Part shown: piece after piece, positions 1-6,785 of the stretch
Layout: each line of letters opens with the position of its first letter
Numbering within the stretch: the stretch's first letter is position 1
NCBI GenBank assembly: GCA_038210985.1
Contig: JBBQWB010000113.1
Span: 1-9,279 of the forward strand
DNA: 9,279 nucleotides
Source of the DNA: JAQUGA01 sp038210985
GTDB taxonomy: Bacteria > Bacteroidota > Bacteroidia > Bacteroidales > WCHB1-69
Direction of reading: 5' to 3'
The notes under the pieces: model-generated
The model's input: the letters and a program-made list of their open reading frames with translations, nothing else
Told to the model about the DNA's origin: nothing
Databases searched by the model: none
Translations under genes and position numbers: made by a program

Positions 1-992
1 GCTTCGGGTATTGTTGAAATAGAATCGTTATAGAATTTTATTCCTTTAAACTCCCCAATAAATTCCATTCGGTGGGGAAGTGGCTTAAATGTTTTAACTG
101 CTTTCATTAGTTGTTTTTCATCTTCTATAAAATGTGAACAAGCTAATAATGAAGCCATTATATTCATTGCGTTATGTTCGCCTTTTAATGAAATAGCATC
201 GTCAAATATACCAATGTTTTTATGGTGAAGTACAAATTCATTATTTTTCAAGTAGCAGTTGGAAGGCTCGTTTATCGAAAAATATTCGATGGAGCTTTGA
301 ATATTGGAAGAGGAAATTAAGTTTGTAATTAAGGAATTTTGCTTTGGTACGATTAAAAAATCGTTGGAAGTTTGCTTTAATGCAATTTGGAGTTTTGCAA
401 ATTGATAATCTTCATACGATTTGTAATGGTCTAAGTGTTCTTGGAAAACATTTAGTAAAATAGCGATTTTTGGTCCTTTGTGAATAAATTCGAGTTGATG
501 GGATGAAAATTCACAAACAACAATGGTGTTTTTGTTAATTTGATGAATGATATCGAATAATGGTTTTCCAATATTTCCGGCAATTAAAACCTCTTTATTG
601 CATTGATTTAAAACATGATAGATTAAAGAAGTAGTGGTGCTTTTTCCTTTTGTTCCAGTAATGCCAATGATTTGTTCCGAAAACATTTGCAAAAACAAAT
701 CGGTTTGAGACGAAATAGTGCAATGTTGAGGGATTATTAGATTTTTAAAAGAGACTCCAGGTGTTTTAAATATCAAATTGTAATATTTAAGAGCTTCCAG
801 ATATTTTTCGCCGGTATAAAAATCAATGTTATTATCCGCTTTAAGTTTAGTGCGTATCGAATCGTTTAAATCTGCTATTCCTAAACGTTTTACGGGAAAT
901 AATGAACGAAGATATTGATATGATGATTCGCCTTCACGACCAAAACCAAGAATTAAAATAGAATGGTTTTTTAAATCTTTGAGGAGATCCAT
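1..992 (-). CDS. murD2: MurD-family ligase, probably MurD2-type (adds L-Glu to UDP-MurNAc-L-Ala); C-terminal part outside the window
   Basis: Partial cytoplasmic Mur ligase: 330 whole codons are visible and the reading frame is open to base 1. Seen in order: an N-terminal Rossmann-like nucleotide-binding segment (ILILGFGREG, residues 12-21); the Mur ligase ATP loop GITGTKGKSTT (110-120); AGNIGKP (138-144); EFSSHQLE (161-168, matching the MurD E-x-SS-x-QLE motif); LNVFQEHLDHY (180-190); the LKGEHNAMN motif (269-277); LPHRMEFIG (305-313); and NDSISTIPEA (322-331). MurD ligases are about 450 residues, so the last quarter, including part of the glutamate-binding domain, is missing here. The ATG at 992 lies inside the end of the upstream murL, overlapping by 22 bases in another frame and suggesting translational coupling. 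The MurD2 assignment, meaning L-Glu rather than D-Glu as substrate, is inferred from the murL partner and from NDSISTIP replacing the usual NDSKATN. Ordinary MurD is the alternative. Confidence 0.88.
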   Translation of the reverse strand, partial: MDLLKDLKNHSILILGFGREGESSYQYLRSLFPVKRLGIADLNDSIRTKLKADNNIDFYTGEKYLEALKYYNLIFKTPGVSFKNLIIPQHCTISSQTDLFLQMFSEQIIGITGTKGKSTTTSLIYHVLNQCNKEVLIAGNIGKPLFDIIHQINKNTIVVCEFSSHQLEFIHKGPKIAILLNVFQEHLDHYKSYEDYQFAKLQIALKQTSNDFLIVPKQNSLITNLISSSNIQSSIEYFSINEPSNCYLKNNEFVLHHKNIGIFDDAISLKGEHNAMNIMASLLACSHFIEDEKQLMKAVKTFKPLPHRMEFIGEFKGIKFYNDSISTIPE

Positions 993-2377
993 TCGAGTCG
1001 TTTTGAGATTATATTAAAAGTGTGTTTATCTAAATTATGCTCGTGGTTAAAACATTTCAAGTATTTTGAAATATCCGAGTTTTTATAGGTTTGATAAATT
1101 GGGAGTTCTGAGTATTTTTTAAGAAGAAATGGGAGTGATTTAAAATCGTGTTTTTTAATTATCTGGCAAAGAGCAACGTTTACTTCTTCGATAGTACCAA
1201 CACATTCAAATGGTTTTTCGTCTGTTAATCCACATAATTCAAGCAAGATAGGGAGGAGGGATTCTTTTTCAAGTAAATCTTCACCATAAATGAATATTAA
1301 GTCTTCGTTGGAAATAAATGGAGATAGCAAAATAAACGTAAACAGGCATTTAGAGCATTTGCAGCACCACGAATCGGTTTTACTTCCTACGTTACAGCTT
1401 TTAAAAATGGTATTATATTTTGTTTCTTGTGCAAATAATGCAGCAATTTGAAGCTCGCTAAGTGGTCGTAATAAGCTGTAGTAATTAAAGTTAGGGCTTA
1501 AAAACTTATGCACATAATTTCTGAAATCGGTTTCAAATTCAAATGATTTCGAATATTGATGATTAATATCGGTGCCAATAACCGTTGCTTCATTTGCACT
1601 AGCTTCGTTGGATAAAGCGATGTTTGAGATGTAACAACATTTTCCGGCAAGTATTCCTGTAAATCCCAGCATTGCCGAAAAAGGTGTATGCCCGTTTAAA
1701 TAGCCTTTGCTGTTTAAGTCGAGTAAAGTTAAATCGATGGAACGAATGACTTTAATGATGTCGTCATCGATAAAACCAGCCGCAATAGCCGATTTTTGAG
1801 AAGCACCACGAGGATTTATAATAAAAGGAACGGCTTTTATTTTCAATAAATTTAATAATTCTAAAGTAACTACCGAATCTTTTCCGCCACCAATTGGTAT
1901 AATTTCGTTGTCTGTTTTCGGAATATCCACTTTTTCAAAAAGCTCCTTGTTGGGGTATTCAAATTGAATAAAATCGTGGATATTTGTTTCAATTTTATTG
2001 GTATAAAAAAATTCGCCCAAACCATTAAAATATATTTTTCGCCAAAATGATTCTTGTTCATTAGTAAGCGAATATGGAGCAATAATTAGTTTTTTCGGAC
2101 AAATACATTTCCAATAGCTAATTAGTTCTACCATTCCCATATTGAAAACAATAGAATCCAATTCATCTAGGCTATGCTTGTTAAATCGATTAAAACTAAA
2201 GTTAAAAGGAATGCTGATTTTGGGATTAAAATAGATTTTATGGTCGATGTTAAAGTCGAAAATAATATTTAATCCAAGCTCGTCGTACGAAGTGTGAAAA
2301 GCTTCAAAAGTAAATGTTTTATAATCTTCTCGAAGTTGTTTAAACTTTTCGTTAGAAGTTTTGTTATAAAAGTACAT
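971..2377 (-). CDS. murL: MurL-like UDP-MurNAc-L-Ala-L-Glu epimerase (ATP-dependent)
   Basis: Complete 468-residue cytoplasmic protein, the usual length for MurL. In Xanthomonas, MurL with ATP and Mg2+ epimerises the terminal L-Glu of UDP-MurNAc-L-Ala-L-Glu to D-Glu, probably through an adenylated glutamate, replacing glutamate racemase. Seen: a PP-loop-type ATP pyrophosphatase motif, PIGGGKDSVVTLE (161-173); conserved-looking blocks LNGHTPFSAMLGFTG (227-241), LSNEASANEAT (255-265) and INHQYSKSFEFETDF (271-285); and a cysteine cluster WCCKCSKC (337-344) with Cys328 just before it, which could bind metal. There is no signal peptide or membrane segment. The start is the ATG at 2377, with no clear ribosome-binding site. 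The 3' end overlaps the start of the MurD-family gene by 22 bases, and this murL-murD2 order and function match the Xanthomonas pair. The identification comes from recalled family motifs, the PP-loop and the partner gene. A different PP-loop ATPase is possible but less likely. Confidence 0.85.
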   Translation of the reverse strand: MYFYNKTSNEKFKQLREDYKTFTFEAFHTSYDELGLNIIFDFNIDHKIYFNPKISIPFNFSFNRFNKHSLDELDSIVFNMGMVELISYWKCICPKKLIIAPYSLTNEQESFWRKIYFNGLGEFFYTNKIETNIHDFIQFEYPNKELFEKVDIPKTDNEIIPIGGGKDSVVTLELLNLLKIKAVPFIINPRGASQKSAIAAGFIDDDIIKVIRSIDLTLLDLNSKGYLNGHTPFSAMLGFTGILAGKCCYISNIALSNEASANEATVIGTDINHQYSKSFEFETDFRNYVHKFLSPNFNYYSLLRPLSELQIAALFAQETKYNTIFKSCNVGSKTDSWCCKCSKCLFTFILLSPFISNEDLIFIYGEDLLEKESLLPILLELCGLTDEKPFECVGTIEEVNVALCQIIKKHDFKSLPFLLKKYSELPIYQTYKNSDISKYLKCFNHEHNLDKHTFNIISKRLEWISSKI

Positions 2378-2408
2378 TTTAAGAAAATTTAATCGGTTAT
2401 TTAAAAAT

Positions 2409-2416
2409 CAAAAGTA
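2409..2416 (-). promoter_or_regulatory. Candidate Bacteroidota -7 promoter element for murL-murD2
   Basis: Read on the minus strand the sequence is TACTTTTG, an exact match to the Bacteroidota -7 consensus TAnnTTTG. It ends 31 bases before the murL ATG, giving a short leader of about 25 bases. No convincing -33 TTTG box is visible at the usual spacing, so the call rests on one element in an AT-rich gap. Confidence 0.35.
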
Positions 2417-2436
2417 AGCAATTTTAATGAATTTTT

Positions 2437-3036
2437 ATGAGTATTGAAAAACACATACAAAATATGTTGCGTGTCAGAGCATCTAAAATTCTGCCAGCTG
2501 CAGGTAAATTGCTTATTGCAGAGCCGTTTATGCACGACTTGTATTTCCGTCGTTCCGTCGTGTTATTAATAGATTATTCCGACGAAGGTGCTTTTGGTGT
2601 AGTATTAAATAAACCTACTTTTATTAAAATTAAGGAAGTTGTAAATGATTTTCCGGATGTCGATTATCCTTTGTATTCGGGCGGGCCTGTGGATATTAAC
2701 AACGTGTATTTTTTGCATCGTTTAAGCAACTTTATTTCCGATTCAATTAGCGTGGATAAAGATATTTTTTGGGGTGGAAACCGGGATGAAATTGTGAAAA
2801 TGTTAAAAATAAACTTTTTTGACGAAAAACGTCTCCGAGTTTTTATGGGTTATTCGAGTTGGGAAATGGGTCAGTTAGAAGCAGAGTTAAAACAAAACTC
2901 ATGGATTGTTGCAGATTACGAAACCGATATGCTTTTTAATACAAATGCCGATCAACTTTGGGAAAAAGTGGTGGAAAGCATGGGAGAGGAGTTTAAGATG
3001 TGGAAAAATCTTCCTGTTAATCCATCGTTGAACTAG
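2437..3036 (+). CDS. yqgE: YqgE/AlgH family protein (UPF0301)
   Basis: Complete 199-residue cytoplasmic protein of the YqgE/AlgH family, whose members are usually 180-200 residues; their biochemical role is not settled, although AlgH in Pseudomonas was first linked to alginate regulation. Family landmarks are visible in order: GKLLIAEP (23-30), the SVVLL strand (40-44), GAFGVVLNKP (51-60), YSGGPV (80-85), FWGG (111-114), the signature GYSSWEMGQLEAEL (138-151) and Trp156. There is no signal peptide or membrane segment. The start is the ATG at 2437; a second in-frame ATG at 2464 would still keep every family motif, and neither has a strong ribosome-binding site. It is transcribed alone, divergent from murL with only 59 bases between the two start codons, so the two promoters must lie close together or overlap. 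It is followed by a hairpin plus T-tract terminator candidate. Confidence 0.93.
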   Translation: MSIEKHIQNMLRVRASKILPAAGKLLIAEPFMHDLYFRRSVVLLIDYSDEGAFGVVLNKPTFIKIKEVVNDFPDVDYPLYSGGPVDINNVYFLHRLSNFISDSISVDKDIFWGGNRDEIVKMLKINFFDEKRLRVFMGYSSWEMGQLEAELKQNSWIVADYETDMLFNTNADQLWEKVVESMGEEFKMWKNLPVNPSLN

Positions 3037-3057
3037 CCCAAATTCACGAATCCATTA

Positions 3058-3184
3058 GGTGCGAGCACCATTATAAAAAACAACAGAAATATTAAAATAC
3101 ATTTCTCATTGGATAGAGCGGTGCGATGCACCTTTTTGGTTTTTTTGATACTTTGTTTTTACAAAGAGCACGGTGCAATGCACC
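3058..3184. repeat. Cluster of three GGTGC...GCACC hairpins, possible REP-like intergenic element
   Basis: Three near-identical palindromes sit in the gap between the convergent yqgE and helicase genes: GGTGCGAGCACC at 3058-3069, GGTGCGATGCACC at 3120-3132 and GGTGCAATGCACC at 3172-3184. Each has 4-5 bp GC-rich arms and a 2-4 base loop, standing out from the AT-rich background. A fourth, different hairpin (CTTTG, 6-base loop, CAAAG) lies between the last two at 3151-3166. The spacing of about 50-60 bases and the sharing of arm sequence while the loops vary resemble dispersed extragenic palindromes. Whether copies occur elsewhere in the genome cannot be seen from here. Confidence 0.6.
3120..3147 (+). 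terminator. Rho-independent-type terminator candidate after yqgE
   Basis: The hairpin GGTGC-GAT-GCACC (3120-3132) is followed directly by TTTTTGGTTTTTTTG on the plus strand. A GC stem with a T-tract, 84 bases after the yqgE stop, fits a terminator for yqgE. The stem is short at 5 bp. On the minus strand no equivalent T-tract follows any of the hairpins, so termination of the convergent helicase gene is not explained by this element. Confidence 0.5.
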
Positions 3185-3239
3185 TCTGCTTGGAAAGCTG
3201 ATTTTTATTACGGAGGTTTTTCAGTTCTATTTCAAAAAA

Positions 3240-6200
3240 TCACTGATATTCAACTACTTCCACTTTTTCAAGTTGCACGTAAACTACAAATGATTTTACC
3301 TTTTCGAATCCAATTTCGGTTATTAAATTTTTGTATTTATAAATTTGTTCTTGGTGAATCTCTTTTGCAATTCCTGTTTTAAAATCTAAAACAATGGCAA
3401 TATTATCTTGCAAAATTATTCGGTCGGGACGAAAAATATCGCCGTTTGAATCGACAATTGAACGTTCGTTTAATACTTTATTATTATTTGTGAAATATTT
3501 GCTTATCAGTATATTATTGCACGTTGATTCAATTAAAAGTTTAACTAAAACAATCTTTTCTTCCGATAAATTAAAATGCTGTTTTGTTTTTATTAAAGCA
3601 TTTTCAATATCGCTAATCGATAAAACAAATTGTATGGCGTAATGGAAAATATTTCCCCATTCCATTGCTTCGGTTTCGGGTTGATTGTAGCTAAAGTTTT
3701 TACTGTTATACCACTGGGTGGAAACATTGTTATGTAAAAAAACCATGCTACTAGATTGTTTTAAAGCTTTGATTTTTTTCGATATGGGTGTCCCAATTTG
3801 ATAATGTGAAAAACTATCATCATCGATTTGTGTTTGATAATCAGGGTGAAGGTTTGTGTAATTATGCAATAACTTCGAAAAATCATAGTTTGGCTTCTTT
3901 AATGAGCTATCCGAAGGTCTTTCGGATAGAATATACAGGCGGTCGATAGCCCGTGTTAGAGCAACGTATGAAATGTTTAATTGGTCAATGTCTTGCAATT
4001 GCGATTCATTTTTAAAATCACTATCAAAGCAACTAACTAAATCGGGATTTTCACTATCACTATTAATTACTTTAACTCGGGCGGTGGGCAGATTGTAAAA
4101 AGGCAAAGCATCTTCGTTTATTTCATTGGTTTTTACCCAAATAGTGGACGGATGTATTTTTTGTTTAAAGTTTGGAATAATTACAATAGGGTATTCTAGC
4201 CCTTTTGCAGCATGCACAGTGAGTATTTTAACGCCATCAATACCTTCGGGTAGGGCAATCGAGTAATTGTCTTTCTCGTCTTCCCACCATGTCGAAAATT
4301 CGCTTTCTGATTTTTGATCTAAATGATATTTGTGGATGATATCTAAAAATCCCATAATATATGAATCTGCAATTTTATTTTTGAAGAATATTCTAATCAT
4401 TTCTTCACTTAAATCATAGATATTCAAATCGAAGCATACCTTAAAATCGATAGTATATCCTAAGCTTGCAAAAAATCGCTGCATCGTTTCGGTTTGTTTA
4501 CTTGCAGAAATTAATTCGGCAAACTTAAATTTTGGGTTTAAATCGCACAGATAGCGTATAATGCTTGCGTTATTTAGTTCGTCGTTGTTTGATTTAAAAT
4601 AATGTATCATCTGTTTTAACAAACGGACATCTGCGGATGTATCTAGTTGTAGCGAATCGGATGAAATCACGCGGACACTATTTGAGATTAAAAAAGTGGC
4701 AATTTTTCGCAAGTTATTTTTATCTCTTCCTAATATTGCAATATCTTTGTACTCGTAGTTTGCAGCAATTAGGTCATGTATAATGCTTAAAATGCGTTGA
4801 TTGACTTCGTCTAAATATACGATTTCGTCGTTGGATTTATCTAAAAGATTAATTTCAACAAAGCCTTCATCGCTGTTTCCAACCGTGCTTTGCGAATGGT
4901 TTTCGTATAAGTGTGCGTAATTTGGAATGTACTCTTTTGCAAGTTCAAACAGTTGATTATTAAATTCTACCACCTGTGCTTTTGTTCTGTAATTATACGA
5001 TAAATTTAGTGGTTTATAAGCACTTGAAAGGATTTGTTCGATAGATTTTTTGTGAAATTCATCTCCCTCGATATCTATTTTTGGAAGTTGAACAAATTGT
5101 GAAAAATCGGCATCTCTGAAACGGTAAATGGATTGTTTGGCATCTCCAAATAGAATTGCAGAGCCACTTTTGCCATCGTGTAAACTCGATATGGCTTCAA
5201 TAATTAAAGGAACCATATTGCTCCATTGAAGCTTGGATGTGTCCTGAAATTCATCGATAAAATAGTGGTGATATTTTTCGCCAATTCGCTCGTACACAAA
5301 TGGAGTTGGCTGATTTTTAATAACATCGGAAAGCGTAAAATTAGTTTCGGATAGAAAAAACATGCCTTCTTGGTCTTTTACTTTTTGAATCACATTTTTT
5401 ATTTGATTTACCAATGCAACCCCATATATCCCCGAAAAAATAATGCTTAGGTCGTTATGTTCTCTTATTCTTTTAACGATGTTTATTCCAAGTTCAGATA
5501 GTTGTAGTTTAATTTGTGCAAAACTATCTGGTTCTTTGTTTTTTGGAAACCATGATTCTTCATAAATAGCTTTTGTTGCATACGAATTAACCGAATAATT
5601 GCCATCTAAAACATTATAAAACCATTGTCCTACTCCGTTTTGTTTATATGAAAAATCATTTCTGTCAAGGTGAATTGATTCAATTAAATTACAAGATGTT
5701 TTAGCCTGTGATTCAATATCTTTGCTTATCTTATTTAAACCTATTTTTAAATCATTAATTGTTTTAATAAAATCATTTATTTCAAAATCTTTAAGCGATT
5801 TTAAATTAAAATAAGCCTTTTCTTTGAAAATTTCTTTTGAAAAATCAACAAGGTTTTTTTCAATATGCCAGCTTTTATTATCTTGGGTAAGTTTGTTGAT
5901 GTATTGGATTAAAATTTCTCCAATTTCTTGGTTTTCGCCAACTAAATCAATTAAATTATCCACAATTTGTTCTACCATATCATCGATGTTAATCTCAAGT
6001 CGGTAGTTTATTGGAATGTTTAAATCGTATGAAAATGAGCGTATTATCTTTTGAAAAAATTTATCAATGGTCATAATCGAAAAATCGGCATAACGATACA
6101 AAATTTTACGAAGTACCATTCCGCTTCGTACCTTAATTTCATTTTCGCTTAATCCAGTTTCGGTAATAAGCAAGGGGAGTAAATCTTTTATTCCTTTTCC

Positions 6201-6398
6201 ATCGGGACTGGAGGATGAAATTCCATGCAAATAGTCGAGGATACGGGTTTTCATTTCATTGGCAGCCTTGTTGGTGAAGGTAATGGCTAAAATGTGTTTA
6301 AAATCATCTGGATTTTGTAGTACAATTTTTAAGTACTCTTTAGCCAAATTAAAGGTTTTGCCAGAACCAGCCGATGCCTTATAAACAATAAAACTCAT
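3240..6398 (-). CDS. AddA/RecB-like UvrD-family helicase with C-terminal PD-(D/E)XK nuclease
   Basis: Complete 1052-residue cytoplasmic DNA-repair enzyme. Superfamily 1 helicase motifs are all present: Walker A ASAGSGKT (8-15), Ia ITFTNKAANEM (39-49), Walker B DEFQDTS (382-388), III GDAKQSIYRFR (418-428), IV LSYNYRT, V TVHAAKGLEYP (starting near Val728) and VI YVALTRAIDR (811-820). A RecB-type nuclease domain closes the protein, with His919 (GNIFHY), Asp992 (RPDR) and Asp1005-x-Lys1007 (LDFKTG), so the catalytic set looks intact. Such enzymes unwind and resect double-strand breaks for RecA-dependent repair, usually with an AddB or RecC partner. No partner gene is in the window: the gene ends convergent to yqgE and has a 387-base gap upstream, so it appears to be transcribed alone. 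AddA and RecB cannot be told apart with certainty by eye; AddA is favoured as the common system in Bacteroidota. The start at 6398 sits only seven codons before Walker A, as is normal for this family. Confidence 0.92.
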   Translation of the reverse strand: MSFIVYKASAGSGKTFNLAKEYLKIVLQNPDDFKHILAITFTNKAANEMKTRILDYLHGISSSSPDGKGIKDLLPLLITETGLSENEIKVRSGMVLRKILYRYADFSIMTIDKFFQKIIRSFSYDLNIPINYRLEINIDDMVEQIVDNLIDLVGENQEIGEILIQYINKLTQDNKSWHIEKNLVDFSKEIFKEKAYFNLKSLKDFEINDFIKTINDLKIGLNKISKDIESQAKTSCNLIESIHLDRNDFSYKQNGVGQWFYNVLDGNYSVNSYATKAIYEESWFPKNKEPDSFAQIKLQLSELGINIVKRIREHNDLSIIFSGIYGVALVNQIKNVIQKVKDQEGMFFLSETNFTLSDVIKNQPTPFVYERIGEKYHHYFIDEFQDTSKLQWSNMVPLIIEAISSLHDGKSGSAILFGDAKQSIYRFRDADFSQFVQLPKIDIEGDEFHKKSIEQILSSAYKPLNLSYNYRTKAQVVEFNNQLFELAKEYIPNYAHLYENHSQSTVGNSDEGFVEINLLDKSNDEIVYLDEVNQRILSIIHDLIAANYEYKDIAILGRDKNNLRKIATFLISNSVRVISSDSLQLDTSADVRLLKQMIHYFKSNNDELNNASIIRYLCDLNPKFKFAELISASKQTETMQRFFASLGYTIDFKVCFDLNIYDLSEEMIRIFFKNKIADSYIMGFLDIIHKYHLDQKSESEFSTWWEDEKDNYSIALPEGIDGVKILTVHAAKGLEYPIVIIPNFKQKIHPSTIWVKTNEINEDALPFYNLPTARVKVINSDSENPDLVSCFDSDFKNESQLQDIDQLNISYVALTRAIDRLYILSERPSDSSLKKPNYDFSKLLHNYTNLHPDYQTQIDDDSFSHYQIGTPISKKIKALKQSSSMVFLHNNVSTQWYNSKNFSYNQPETEAMEWGNIFHYAIQFVLSISDIENALIKTKQHFNLSEEKIVLVKLLIESTCNNILISKYFTNNNKVLNERSIVDSNGDIFRPDRIILQDNIAIVLDFKTGIAKEIHQEQIYKYKNLITEIGFEKVKSFVVYVQLEKVEVVEYQ

Positions 6399-6413
6399 AC
6401 AAATTTTTGATTG

Positions 6414-6421
6414 TAAAGATA
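6414..6421 (-). promoter_or_regulatory. Candidate -7 promoter element for the helicase-nuclease gene
   Basis: On the minus strand the bases read TATCTTTA, one mismatch (final base) from TAnnTTTG, and end 15 bases before the ATG at 6398. No clear -33 box is visible. The element partly overlaps the nearer copy of the 10-bp direct repeat, which would suit an operator, but this is inference. Confidence 0.3.
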
Positions 6422-6450
6422 TCTATTTTGATTTGAAAAATATCTATTTT
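6420..6450. repeat. 10-bp direct repeat at 21-bp spacing by the helicase promoter
   Basis: TATCTATTTT occurs at 6420-6429 and again at 6441-6450, exactly 21 bases apart, or two turns of B-DNA. The nearer copy touches the candidate -7 box. Repeats on the same face of the helix can be sites for a dimeric regulator, but the sequence is purely AT-rich apart from one C and could be chance. Confidence 0.35.
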
Positions 6451-6518
6451 AAAACATTATTGTTTGATATAAAAAAATAAATTTCTTTTTGGGTATAAAT
6501 TACTTCAATCAATTTTTA

Positions 6519-6637
6519 CCTCAATCCTAAAGGATGAATTAATTTTCAGTAATTTACACTCTTGAGGTGATGTAGTGAGCGAAGTGGTGCATTGAGCCTA
6601 GTCGAAATGTCGAACAAGCAGGGGCAGTAAATTGAGG
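6519..6637. repeat. Block of short inverted repeats, possible dispersed intergenic element
   Basis: CCTCAA at 6519-6524 can pair with TTGAGG at 6562-6567 or with a second TTGAGG at 6632-6637. Inside lie a small palindrome ATCCT-AA-AGGAT (6524-6535) and a segment containing TGAGCGAAGT, TTGAGCCTAGTCGAAAT and GTCGAAC. The TGAGC/GTCGAA words resemble short palindromic repeats I recall between genes in Bacteroidota genomes. No coding potential is seen. It may form mutually exclusive stem-loops if transcribed, but nothing shows that it is. Confidence 0.35.
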
Positions 6638-6769
6638 GAAGTCCATCTTTTTAAAATTTGCAAAAATAGACCTTGTTTTTCTACATTTTACCTGTTAATT
6701 TGTTATTCAATATTTTACGAAAGATGTCAAAATTTTTATCGTACAACAATAATTTTAAAATTAAATAGC

Positions 6770-6777
6770 TACATTTG
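6770..6777 (+). promoter_or_regulatory. -7-like box immediately before the C1 peptidase start
   Basis: TACATTTG matches TAnnTTTG exactly and lies eight bases before the ATG at 6786. If it is a real -7 element, transcription would begin at or within a few bases of the start codon, giving a nearly leaderless mRNA. That agrees with the lack of a ribosome-binding site, but no -33 box is seen and the match could be accidental. Confidence 0.28.
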
Positions 6778-6785
6778 AGAAAAAA

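Larger units (their letters stand above)
6399..6785. other. 387-base non-coding gap between divergent genes
   Basis: The gap separates the starts of the minus-strand helicase and the plus-strand C1 peptidase. I find no plausible coding region in it. From left to right it holds the helicase promoter candidate and a 21-bp-spaced direct repeat (6414-6450), an AT-rich stretch, a less AT-rich block with short inverted repeats (6519-6637), and a -7-like box just before the peptidase start (6770-6777). The middle block is compositionally unlike its flanks. Confidence 0.6.

Noticed and set aside
1870..2082. 70-residue minus-strand frame inside murL
   Set aside because: Alternate-frame shadow of murL; it has no family features.
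971..2377. tRNA-modifying or NAD-synthetase-type PP-loop enzyme
   Set aside because: The PP-loop alone would allow it, but length, the Cys cluster after the PP-loop and the overlapping MurD-family gene fit MurL better.
3173..3382. Short plus-strand open frames opposite the helicase gene (also 3394-3642 and 5824-6006)
   Set aside because: They lie antisense to a well-supported helicase-nuclease, have no recognisable domain and no start signals.
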